Positions 46,401 to 57,080 of a stretch of 64,000 nt of DNA are shown here, one piece after another. Origin of the DNA: Drosophila pseudoobscura. Taxonomy: Eukaryota > Arthropoda > Insecta > Diptera > Drosophilidae. A program made the position numbers and the translations under genes. Location: the NCBI RefSeq assembly GCF_009870125.1, contig NC_046680.1, positions 20,541,501 to 20,605,500 of the forward strand, in the 5' to 3' direction. The notes beneath the pieces were generated by a model. The model made no database searches. It was given only the letters and a program-made list of their open reading frames with translations, and was not told where the DNA came from. Each line of letters opens with the position of its first letter. The first letter of the stretch is position 1.

Positions 46401-47421
46401 CCTGGAACGTGTCGGGATTATTAATTAGCTCCAAGCCCCAGCACACTGCATTCCCCCGCTGTGGATGGAGTGGTGGAATGGTATGGATGGAACTGCGCAC
46501 CTGAGCTGTTGATGATCTGTGGCCGGCCTGTGGGAATATTCCGTTTTTGGTCAGGTCAGATTGAGAAGATTGAGCAGAAGGGATAATGGGAATTCCACAA
46601 TTTGAATGATCCACCTTCTGCTGGTATTTATAGGCTCCAACTCGCAAGTGCTTCCCCATTTAGATATTTGTTGCACCCCAGACAATAATTAGATACCTAC
46701 CCCCCACATAGCATTACCGATGACAATCGTACCACTAATTGGCTGCGATTTTCATGCCCATTAAGCGTAAACTGACTGACGATGGATTAACATACGAAAA
46801 TGACTACAAATTGCACCAAATAACAAAGCCAAAAGTCCAAAATCAGTCGACTGCGAGCGGTGTGGTGTTTGGTTTCATTAACTGTACTCGAAGCGTGAAA
46901 ACGTGATAAAATTTGAGTTCGTTTCAGGCTCTGGCTCTGGCTCTAGCTCTAGCTCTGGCTCTGGCCATAATCTAAATCAGAGATCACAATTTGCGAATTG
47001 CGCGCGCAGTTTGGAAATCAGTCAGCCGGACAGCCTGTCGGACAGCCAGTGGCCAGTAGTTGGTCGGCGGCATAGAAATAGTATGGGTTTTAGTTTTAGT
47101 TTATTCTCGGGCCTGTCCAATTACAAGCGACATGAACATAAATAAGATTTTATTAAGTGCTAATTTCTGTTTAATGCTCAATATGGTCAAAACATTGCTG
47201 CCCGTTGCTGATGCCGTACAGGCGATAAGTCAATTTTCTTGGCAATAGACACCACCGCGATTGGCGGTTGGATTGCACGGATGGGGTCTCTCCTCAGAAT
47301 GGGGGAACAAAGAATTGGAACAAAGAAGAGGAACTGGAAAAGAAGGAATTCACTCGAAAGTACAGCTTTTATCTAAAAAAAACCCAATGAAAAGGTAACA
47401 TCAAATGTTCCATCGTAATCT
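43491..47421. other. Noncoding interval, possible Buffy intron and ZP gene downstream region
   Basis: I see no exon. The interval contains simple repeats: GTATCT hexamers (about 44860-44890), AGCTGG-type hexamers (46171-46205), CGCCTG hexamers (46356-46385), and GGCTCT-type hexamers with GAGCTA variants (46927-46966). It also has AT-rich and C-rich tracts. The ZP gene's 3' UTR should occupy the last part on the minus strand. A recombination junction between two ancestral gene blocks may fall in this interval or in the repeat block before it. Confidence 0.4.
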
Positions 47422-49288
47422 CTATCTGCCGAATTTGTACAACGCCACAATGGCCACGGCCAACAGGAGCACCACAAATGCCACACTCCCAAATAGAGCC
47501 AGCGACTTGGACACCTCAGCCACGCCCAGGTTATGCCCCGCCGAGTCCTTCACGGCCGGCACTTCCTCCTCGGCGCCGGGCATAACCACACGGAAGGTCA
47601 AGTGCGACAGTTCCGAAATCTCTGTGCCATTTCCTGCTGTGCCGAGGGCGGCATTCCGTCTTCGTCGCTGGCCCACGGATGGCAGGCAGTCCTGGGCCGT
47701 GATCTGGCAGTCCTCGCGCTCCAGACAGCCCGTGATGCGCATGGAAATAACCAGGACATCGCCACTGCGCATACCCGGGAACATCACGGCCTTGAAGTGG
47801 AAACGCTGGCCCAGAGGCGGCTCCACGACGGGCGAATGGCTGCAGATGGCCTGCATGGCGGGGTTGAGGCATCCCCGGGAGCTGACCAGCTGGACGGTGT
47901 TGAGAACTTCCCCACCAGCGGCTATCCTCTGGAGCTGGACGTCACTCAGCTTGGTGTAGTTCCAGCCTGTGAAGGGATTGAGAGTTAGCCGGCGGCTCCT
48001 CAAGTTTCTACTACCTTCACGCACCGTCGCCTGCCAGGACGTGGGCCCGCAGCAGGAGCTCCTCGCCCAGCTGAACGGCTCCGTTGCTCTCCAGGTGGCG
48101 GGTGTAGCCGTTGCTGCCACGCCGCAGCAGCTCCACGTGGGTGCGGAAGGCGTTCTGATTGCCCCCGTGGGCATAGTTTCCCACGCTGCGCGCCTGCCTG
48201 AAAGGAGAAGGATCAAGAGGTTGGAGGATCGCCAAGGCATTCCATCGGAGGATCTACCCACACATCATTGGCCACGCCCATTTTGAGGGCATGCGTCTTG
48301 ACGGCCACCCGCTCCTGGGACTTGCAGTGCAGCGTTAGAATGGAGTCCCCGCCGGTTCGCAGTCCCCTGATGGTGGGGAATCGCAGACGCAGGCACAGAT
48401 CCTGGCCACAGGAGCGGACGCCACAGCGCTCAAAGTCCGCACCGGCAATGTCCAGCAGCAGGAAGCTGCGCGCCAGCTTCAGTTCGCACCGCTTGTCCTG
48501 GACGTCGTCGCTGTCGTGGTCCACCGTGGGGGCGGCGCCCAGGAAGCTGTCCAGCTTGAGGACCGCCCGAAAGAAGCCCGCCTGCAGGCATCGCATATCC
48601 TTGAGGCGCAGCCGGAGCTGCTGATCCGCACTGCTCTCACTGGGCGGCAGATACAACGGCGCGGGCGTGGAGGGTCTTTGGGCTGGGGCATGGTAATCGT
48701 AGCCAGGGGAGTGGATGGTCTCAATGTCCTCGCCCGGATCCTGCACGATGATGGGCTGTGCAGTGGTGGTCGGCAGACTGGGCGTGGCAGGCGGTTGGGG
48801 ATAGTAGTAGGCCGGATAGCCTTCCTCGCTGCAGGAACAGAATATTGATCATAGATTCACTTCGCCGTGAATGGAGGCAATACCTACCTGGGCTTGGGAC
48901 TCTCATAGCTGGGGCGCTCCTCGATGGCAGGCGGCAGATACTCCTGGCTGAGGGGTATGAAGCTACCATGCCTCTGTCCCTGCCCCTGTCCCTGTCCCTG
49001 GCCGTGTCCCTGGAACTTGACACTTCGATTCTCGATGATCTCCGGCAGACTGAACTCGGTGGTGGCCGCTGGGGCCACGGGAGCGGGTGCAGGAGTGACT
49101 GGATTGGGCACAGGCGGTCCGTAAAAGGCGGAGGGATTCAGACCCAGCTGGAAGGGCACCTGGCCATGCAGATAGCCGCCCAGATCCGTGGGGGCTGACG
49201 CAAAGAAGTGGGCCACATCCGCACGGCTTCCGCGAATAAATAGCGCCCCGAGGAGGATAATAATTGGGTGCGTCCCACTGGCTGACAT
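47422..49288 (-). CDS. ZP-domain transmembrane protein (apical matrix type)
   Basis: I assemble four exons: 49288-48888, 48828-48258, 48193-48025 and 47966-47422. All junctions are in phase (561 residues). A signal peptide covers residues 1-about 23 (IIILLGALF core). A Pro-rich, Gly-Gln-repeat linker follows to about residue 210. A zona pellucida domain spans about 210-475 with Cys-rich ZP-N/ZP-C pattern (MRCLQAGF, CGQDLCLRLRF, AGDGWNYTKLSD, CLEREDCQITAQDC). A furin-type RRRR site lies at about 481-484, then one transmembrane segment (about 536-557) and a very short tail YKFGR. The family builds apical extracellular matrix and cuticle attachments by cleavage and polymerisation outside the epithelium. 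I do not know which fly ZP gene this is. The exon 2/3 junction uses the second of two nearby AGs (TTCAGGCAG) to keep frame. Confidence 0.82.
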
Positions 49289-50356
49289 TCTGGATGATCA
49301 CTGACTGATCGGGCCCAGGGCGAAAGTGGTTTTATAAGCTCCATTTGCTGGTGGGGTAGGCGTGACTGGCGATTGACCCGGATTCCATCGAAACCAAAGC
49401 GTTCTTTTGGGTATTTTTGACCACTTTCCATGCGGCTACTTTTAATGGTCGAATGTTTGACACGACTTTGATGTTTTGTGCCGACTTTCCTTGGTCACGA
49501 GCCCCCGGAATGGGGGATTGGGTCAGGTTATGTAAAGCTAATTGTCAAGTACTCCCCAGACGATACCCATCCTCTGGTCACTTGTTGCACAAATCATTTG
49601 CCATTTGACATCTCGCTTGCGTACAAACTAATGACAACAACAGCAGAAGCAGCAACACACAAATGCATCTGGCAAAACAGCTGCAGCGACATGGCCGACA
49701 CAGGTTGCCGCATAGCAACATTTTGGCCATATTGCGGAGCCAATCAAACTTAACGAGCCGACAATCTGTCCGATATGTGCCCGAAATGGTCTGGCTCTGG
49801 CTCTGGCTCTGGCCCAGGCAAGAAGCCATCAATGAGCGTCATAATCGAATCAAAAGGCCACGAATCGAGCCCCGAACTCGATCTAATCTTGAAAATTTGT
49901 GTCTTGTGTCGTGTGGGAAGTGTTTGTTCTCTTTTTTGGGCACACAAATGTCCGTGAAGCTGTCCCTTTAGATGATTATTGTAGGGGGTTTTACTGAGTT
50001 TACTGAGACACCAGTGACTGTGGCAATTATGAATCCGGTTTCTGTGGTATTGAGGAAGCTCTGGCTGTAGCGATACGATCGATATCCATGCATCTCCCAG
50101 GGGCAGCCATGAGAGATTGGCCAAATTGAATGCAATTAATTGAATTTACAAGACACACACTTCGAGCCACACATCGAGGGGGATCATTAAGGCAGGCCAA
50201 ATAAGCCCCAGGCCTGTGTAGCGGTGACGTCAATTAGCTGGGCGATCGAATTTGATTTACGATGCCAACTCTTGCCATACTTATGAGCCGTTTCCCTCCA
50301 GGATCTCGATCGATCGAAGCGATCTCTCCTCACTCTATCTAACTATCTGTGACACA

Positions 50357-51431
50357 ATGCCCGGCACCTCGTATCCCACGAATAACGATAATTTCAGCCA
50401 CGGCTTCCCCATGGCCACCACACAGAGCGAACGCCTGCTGCAGGCCCAGAATCGGCGCAAGTTCAGCTTCCCGGCCACGCTCCACTCCGCCTCGCTGCTG
50501 GAGGTGGGGCAACGCGAGACGACCCGGCGGCGCCTCAGCAATGTCAGCGACGTTGTCACCAGGAAACTCTCCTACACCATTGGCTGGAAGGCGGCACAGA
50601 TTCCCGCCCAGGACATCATAACGCAGGTGGGGACACACAGAGGGCTCGAATGCTCCATCTAACAACCCACTGGTGTCTTCTTCCAGGGCCGCTGTCTGTG
50701 CGGGCACTACATCAAGCGACGCCTGAGACGATCGGGTTTGTTCAACAAGAAGTTGGGCCTGCAGCGAATACGGAGTATCCTGGGCTCCACCTCCATGGGC
50801 ATTGTGCGGGATGTCTTTCCAGCGGTTCAGGTGGTGCGTATCCTCTAAAAAGATTGTGCTCTACTGATCCCATTCGAGTTGCAGCTTGGCGACGAACTGG
50901 AACGGATGCATCCACGTGCCTATAACGGCGTCGCCCGTCAGATTTGTCGCAATCCTGGAGGCGAGTTCCACACACCCGATGCTGTCAGCCTGCTCCTAGG
51001 GGCGGTGGGTCGGGATCTTTTCCGGGCGGACATCACCTGGAGCAAGGTGATCTCGCTGTTTGCCATTGCCGGCGGCCTGTCGGTGGACTGTGTGCGGCAG
51101 GGGCATCCCGAGTACCTGCCCAAGCTGATGGAGAGCGTCTCGGAGGTGATTGAGGATGAGCTGGTGCCCTGGATCAATGAGAACGGTGGCTGGGTAGGCC
51201 TCTTCGCTGCAGTCACTGCATTCACATTCACTGAAGATTATATTTCCTTGTGGTTTGCCTTTTCAGAGCGGCATCAATACCCATGTCCTGCCCACGACCA
51301 ACAGCTTGAATCCGCTCGAGTGGACGACGCTGGTGATAGGTGTGGTTTTTGGCCTAATTCTGCTTTTTATGTTCTTACGTTTTATAGTAAGCACGATAAT
51401 ACCGAAAATATATCAACGATTTACGAACTGA
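50357..51431 (+). CDS. Buffy: Buffy, Bcl-2 family apoptosis regulator
   Basis: Four coding exons are 50357-50626, 50687-50833, 50885-51193 and 51267-51431, all in phase 0, for 296 residues. The start MPGTSYPTNNDNFSHGF and most of the protein match D. melanogaster Buffy as I remember it. A Bcl-2 fold follows. The BH3-like LGDELERM begins at the exon 2/3 junction (about residue 140). A BH1-like segment ITWSKVISLFAIAGG is present, and the BH2 WINENGGW ends exon 3. A C-terminal hydrophobic anchor (WTTLVIGVVFGLILLFMFLRF) with basic tail KIYQRF points to ER or mitochondrial membranes. The 5' UTR opens with an acceptor at 50300-50301, so at least one upstream noncoding exon exists. The 3' end converges on walrus, with 448 bases between the stop codons. 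In flies Buffy acts mainly pro-survival and in autophagy and ER stress. Confidence 0.96.
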
Positions 51432-51879
51432 ATGCAAAGGAAATTTGAATTTGCCGCCCATAAAGTGCAGAAAGCTCTGACAAGCTTTGAAGCTTTCGAT
51501 AAAAGCTTTCAAATCGTGCGATCTTCAATGCCTTCTAATTATCAGACCTGACATGATCTTAAGAATGACACATATGTATATGTATATAAAATCTCAGGAA
51601 ATATCCATCCACAGAATGTCTGCTGGGTTGTTGTGTTGTTGCACAATCCATCAGGACTGATAACAAACGTTTCGATTATAATCCACTTGATACAATTTGA
51701 CAGACGGGCAGGCTCAGAGATAGATAGGACTTACAATCGTTTATTATTATAAAAATGGAGAGGGAAGGAGGGACGAAGCTTCTGCGGACTAACATTAAAA
51801 TTCAATAAATGCAACAAATAGTTCTCAATTCTTGATCATAGAATCTGATCGGGTATTTATGCTACAACACGTGGCGCGG
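51432..51879. other. Convergent 3' UTRs of Buffy and walrus
   Basis: This is a short AT-rich gap between two stop codons facing each other. A minus-strand AATAAA (plus TTTATT near 51740) can end walrus. A plus-strand AATAAA near 51804 could end Buffy. If both are used, the transcripts overlap by tens of bases. Confidence 0.45.
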
Positions 51880-53001
51880 TTACAACTTGCCCGTCAGCTC
51901 GGGCACGGCCTTGAAGAGATCCGCAACGATGCCGATGTCGGCCACCTGGAAGATGGGTGCCTCGGGATCCTTGTTGATGGCCACAATGGTCTTCGAGTCC
52001 TTCATGCCGGCCAAATGCTGGATGGCGCCAGAAATGCCAACGGCAATGTATAGGTCCGGAGCCACGATTTTGCCCGTCTGTCCAATCTGCAGATCGTTGG
52101 GCACGAATCCAGCGTCGACGGCGGCACGGGAGGCGCCGACAGCAGCGCCGAACTTATCGGCCAGATCGTAGAGCAACTTGAAGTTATCGCCGGACTTGAG
52201 GCCGCGTCCGCCGGAGATGATAACCTTGGCGCCCGCCAGCTCGGGACGGTCGGATTTGGTCAGTTCCTGGCTGACGAATTCAGACAAGCTGCTGGCGTAG
52301 TCGCCGGCTGCGGCCTGCTCCACAGCGCCACTGCCTCCGCTGGTAGCCGCTGGCTGGAAGTTGGTGCTACGCACAGTAAGCACCTTGATGGGGTCCTTCG
52401 ACTTGAGGGTGAGGATCGCATTGCCGGCGTAGATGGTGCGCACAAAGGTGTCCTCGGACTTGATGTCGATCACCTCCGAAATGGGCGACACATCCAGCTT
52501 GGCGGCCACGCGGGGCAGCACGTTCTTGCCAAAAGCTGAGGCTCCAGCCAGGATGTGGGTGAATTTGAACTGCGCCTGGGCGGCCACGACCAGGGGCGTC
52601 AGGGACTCGGGTGTGAATCCCTTGAAGGCGGCATTCTCAGCTACCAGAACCTTGGTCACGCCCTCCACCTTGGCCAGAGCTTCGGAGGCCTACAAGTGAT
52701 TAGATGTGATTATGCAAAAGCATCGAGAGAGGCAACAAAAACAACATACGGGTCCGCATTTGGTGCCTGCCACAAGAACTGTCACGTCACCGCCGATCTT
52801 CTTGGCCGCCGAAATGGTGTTCAGGGTGATTGGGTTGAGAGCCTCGTTGTTGTGCTCGGCCACCACCAAAGTGCTCTTGCAGCGCTGCAACTGCAAATAA
52901 AGTTATTTAATAATTTTCATCCAGCAGCGCCTGCGCCAGCGCCAGCGTCAGTGTCTTACAAAGCTGCTGCGCATTAAGTTACGCGTGTTGCTGGCAAACA
53001 T
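51880..53001 (-). CDS. wal: Electron transfer flavoprotein alpha subunit (walrus)
   Basis: Three exons on the minus strand (53001-52960, 52890-52750 and 52689-51880), all phase 0, give 330 residues. This is the usual length of mitochondrial ETF-alpha. The N-terminus [20 protein letters not shown] is an Arg/Ser-rich mitochondrial presequence. The ETF N-terminal domain ([17 protein letters not shown]) is followed by the FAD-binding C-terminal domain with the family signature region [17 protein letters not shown] ... [10 protein letters not shown] near the end. The protein passes electrons from acyl-CoA dehydrogenases to ETF-ubiquinone oxidoreductase in the matrix. Named walrus in D. melanogaster, where it neighbours Buffy. 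It is divergent from the phosphatase gene at 53538. No defects are seen. Confidence 0.96.
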
Positions 53002-53537
53002 GGTTGATCTCGGTAATAAGACGATCTGTGGGGTTGCAAGGAAGACGTTTGTGACGTTAATTAGTTGCTTCAAATATAATTAATTAAACGGAATCACAGA
53101 AAGTCCAAAGGTTCCACTCAGCTGTTCAGGCGCTAGGCGTTTTTTGGCACATTTTAGTTAACAGTCAGGCGGTATGTTAACTAAGCGACCTCTAACAGTG
53201 ACTGGTAAAATAATCGCTTAAGCAATTTACAATGATAACCGTATTCCACTACACTTTAGTATTTCTATATAGAGATAGAATGAGCCAAAGCAATAAATAA
53301 TGTTGTCACCTTTCGCCAGTCACGCCTCGCGAAGAGCTATTTTATTGTCTAAGAAAGTAGTTTCTAAAACTGTTACTTGCAAATATTTTTGTGGCCGATA
53401 GCGCATCTCTAGAACATATGTTTTCGAACTGTCTGGCAGCACTGTAATTCCTGCATTTTGTGTCTTTACATTTATTTAAACAAAAGAAAAGTTTCAATTT
53501 TAGCTAAAGCTAATCTGCTGTTTATACACGTCATCAA
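53002..53537. promoter_or_regulatory. Shared divergent promoter region of walrus and the RNA phosphatase gene
   Basis: Only about 536 bases separate the two start codons. There is no strong TATA box for either gene. A GGCAGCACTGTAA sequence near 53435 resembles Drosophila core promoter motif 7 and would serve the plus-strand gene. Both are likely housekeeping genes that use TATA-less initiation. Confidence 0.4.
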
Positions 53538-56500
53538 ATGAAACGAGGCGTACCAGATCGGTGGGTATAATTGAAGGGTACTCCACATCCAATATTCCGA
53601 CTAATCAGCGTTTGTTTTTCCGGTGTTCGCGCTTGCAGATGGCTCGATTACAGTCCCATCGGAAAGCGTGTTCCCGGCACGCGATTCATAGCCTTCAAGG
53701 TGCCGCTGAATCAGGTGAGTTAGCTCCCCCAGACCCCGCTCCTCACCGCGTTGGGGCTCTGTCGGGCCAAACCGGTTGACAGGAGGAGCGATTGATGGAT
53801 GTTGAAAAGGGCCCACCAGCACCAGGACCAGCGGACCACCAAGCGAGCGCCAGAGCCTCTAAAAATAAATAACAACAGACAAAAATTTGTGCATCGTAAT
53901 TATGCATAAAAGTGGCAACTGGAACATGATGCTCCGCACTGCTGGTCTGCACTCGATCCTGCGGAAAGAGTGGGGCAGGAGGTGGAGGACCCCACATGAA
54001 TATTAAATTAAATTGTTTTTGCTTAATTAAATAACGCCACAGAGATCGCGGGACCTCCTGCTTATTAATTGCCTGGCCCCGGGGCAGGCGCATAAATTGA
54101 GCAATTTTTCGCATGTAATATGACTTTCGATATATGTGGAATACTCCTTGTATTTGCCCTTACAGAATCTCAATGAAAAAGTCGACAAGGAGCTGCGACT
54201 GGGGCCCGAATCGGTGATGGAATCGGTGCCCAATCTGGGCATGATCATCGATCTGACCAACACAGATCGCTACTACCGGCCGCAGTCGTTCACAGAGAAC
54301 GATGTGAGGCACCAGAAGCTGATGATACCCGGAAAGGCAACGCCGCCAACGAAATTGGCACAAAAGTAATTACAATTGATTGAATGTTTTAATCATTTAC
54401 TGACTGAAGCCTCTGCCATTGCAGATTCTGTCAATATGCTATGGACTTCCTCGAGTTGAATGAAGACAATGGTGAGTGGATGGAAAGCCCAGCTTAGCAG
54501 CGCCTCGCCTGCGGCCCACGTGCTGCCCCAGAGAGAGGCGGCCGTGGGAACGCTTTCCCGGCAACAATGCAGATGCGATGCATATCTGTGGAAACAATTA
54601 GAGTCGCAAAATATGTGAACAAATCATATCAAAAGCGACTTGCCGTCGCACATGCAATTACCACGTATCCTATACCTATCCCATTCCCATTCCCATTGCA
54701 TGCCCAGGCTGCACTGCCTCCATAGATTCCTATCAGCCAGCAAGCGCAGAGCAAACACAGCAGAGCCAAGTGGCCGCCAGAAGGAGAGAAAACCTATTTA
54801 ACCCTTTAGCAGTGCACTGGCGCACACCGATGTGGGCGCGCACACTCAATCAGTCAGTCAGCCAGCCAGGCAGTCTGTCGGAGTCGGAGTCGGAGTCGGG
54901 ACTCGGCAGTCGGGAGCCGGGCAAACAAATCACTTATGGAGGAGCTCAGTCATGCCTCCGCACACAAAAGGGAAAAGGCATTTCTAATTATACACAAAGG
55001 CATTCGCGCACACACACACAAAACCGCATTTCATTTAAATTTTCATAGCCAAAGAAACGGCAAGACGCGTGACTACCAGCAACCAGGCAGGACAGACAAC
55101 CAGGCACAATGTCTGTGCCCCTTAAAGATGAGGGAATGTAATATTTTCATACCCTAGGGTATCGTATCCGCAGTTCCTCTACCTTGGGTCCCTTCTGCAG
55201 TGTAGATCTTGCGGCAGGGGCGTGCATATATCCCCTGATCTAGTCTAGCGCTAATGTATGTGCGAACAGCTTCGGCACAAATATGCAGAAATGCTAACCA
55301 GAATGCATTAACCGCGCAGACCTTCTTCTTCCATCAGATTCAGCTGTGGGATAATTAAAACCCGATCTGGCGCCGCTGAGTAAACAATAAATAAATACGC
55401 GAAGACTGCCAACGAATTTACAACGAAACAAATCAGGCAAATAAGTCAAATTCAAGGTGGTCGCGACTTGTCAACGGCCAGGCCAGAGGAACAGGGCCCA
55501 GTCGGAGAGGTCTGATCACAGTGGTATGAACAAGTATATTAGTGGAGTTTATTCTTTTGTCCATCACAATGGTCTTATATGCGAGTAAGCAGGCGCCCAT
55601 CCCACTGTGCCATGGGGCAGTGCGCAATTGTCTCTGTCTGTTGCTTGGTCTCGTTCCTGTTCCCATTCCCGTTCTCGTAACTTTATTTTGTCTGTACGTT
55701 TGGCTTAAATGCAAGCCAAACATGACGTACTCTCCGACTGGCAGCTCTCCGACTGGCACCGCACCCGCATAGTGCACAAAGCCAAGCCACCGCGACCTGG
55801 TGGGTTGTCTGCCTCGTGTCCCGGCTTCGTACCCTCCTGCTGACATGTTTTTGTGAAATTTATTGCCAATGTTATTATTGGCAGAGCGCGCTGTTTTCTA
55901 GATTTAGCCCAGGTCGCTTCTGCTTTTATGCCAAATTGGCAGGCCGGTTTCTGTTGACTGCGTGGGTGTGGAGGGGAACAGCGCAGTGCTCAGAGCTCAG
56001 ACCTCTGAGCACATTCCTGTGGCCGTGTTCACTTTTGAAATTTGTAGCAATTTGCGACAACATGCAGCTCATGCGGCTAATGCGGTATGGCACCACTACA
56101 TCCGAATGCTTTCTCTCTCTCCTCCTCCGCCTCCACCGCAGATAAGCTGATCGGAGTCCACTGTACACACGGCGTGAATCGCACTGGATACTTGATCTGC
56201 TACTTCATGATAACCATGCTGAACAAGTCGCCCCTGGAGGCCATCGCGAGTGCGTGGGATCAACGGTCAGCGAATTCAGGCACAGATTAATTACCAATCC
56301 CTCAATTGCAGCCGTTGATGCGGCACGAGGCCACAAGATCGAGCGCGAAAACTACCTGAGCTCCTTGCTACGCCTGGGCAACCTGAAATCGGATGTGGAC
56401 GAGCCAAGCCATGACACAGGCTATGCGAATCACTACAACAGGCGGCCAGCCTGGAACGGCAATGCAGGTGGACGACGGCAGCAGTATCAGTACCAGAGTG

Positions 56501-57080
56501 AGTAGAGCAGTAGCAGAAGTAGCCGGCACATAGGATAATCCATTGACTGACTGGATTTACAGGACCCTATGACAATAGCCAAGATGATTCGCGTCAGAGT
56601 AATTGGCGCAGCAATTGGAACAGCAACAACGGCTACCACGATCATAGCAGAAGTAGGTATCTTGTGGAGGATAGGGAACGCCATCAGCCAGAGGTCGGCT
56701 ATCGGTCGAACGGCAATGGGTGGCCGCAGCGAGGCCGTCAGCAATATCAGGATAGGAGCAGAGATCGCGACACGGGCTGGAGCCGCCCTCAGCAAGACGA
56801 TCGTGCCAATGGATGGCCACAGTACCATGGAAATTTCCGCCACAACAATTCGGAATGGAAAAGCCCAAGAAATGGAAGTGGCAATGGAGACGACCCCGAA
56901 TGGAACAAGCCGCACTGGAATGGCTCCAATCACAGCAACAACTGGCGCCAGAGCCATTATCAATCGCGAAACGAACACAATTCCGGGGGCCATGAAACAC
57001 CGAATCACCGCACACATTACCAACCATATAACAATCAAAAGAGGGACAATCGATACACCTACTTTAGCCAAGACAACTGA
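53538..57080 (+). CDS. CG13197: RNA/RNP 5'-phosphatase of the DUSP11 (PIR1) family
   Basis: I assemble seven exons: 53538-53560, 53639-53714, 54166-54365, 54425-54471, 56142-56249, 56312-56497 and 56563-57080. They give 385 residues in continuous frame. The catalytic domain starts PDRWLDYSPIGKRVPGTRFI and carries GMIIDLTNTDRYY and the Cys-phosphatase P-loop HCTHGVNRTGYLIC (Cys123, Arg129). The next helix reads ARGHKIERENYLSSL. This is the order of human DUSP11 and of capping-enzyme triphosphatases, which remove gamma and beta phosphates from RNA 5' ends. The last about 200 residues are a hydrophilic Asn/Gln/Arg/Gly/Trp-rich tail, likely RNA-binding and disordered. The largest intron (1.67 kb) holds no other gene. 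The symbol is the D. melanogaster 48C orthologue as I remember it. Confidence 0.88.
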
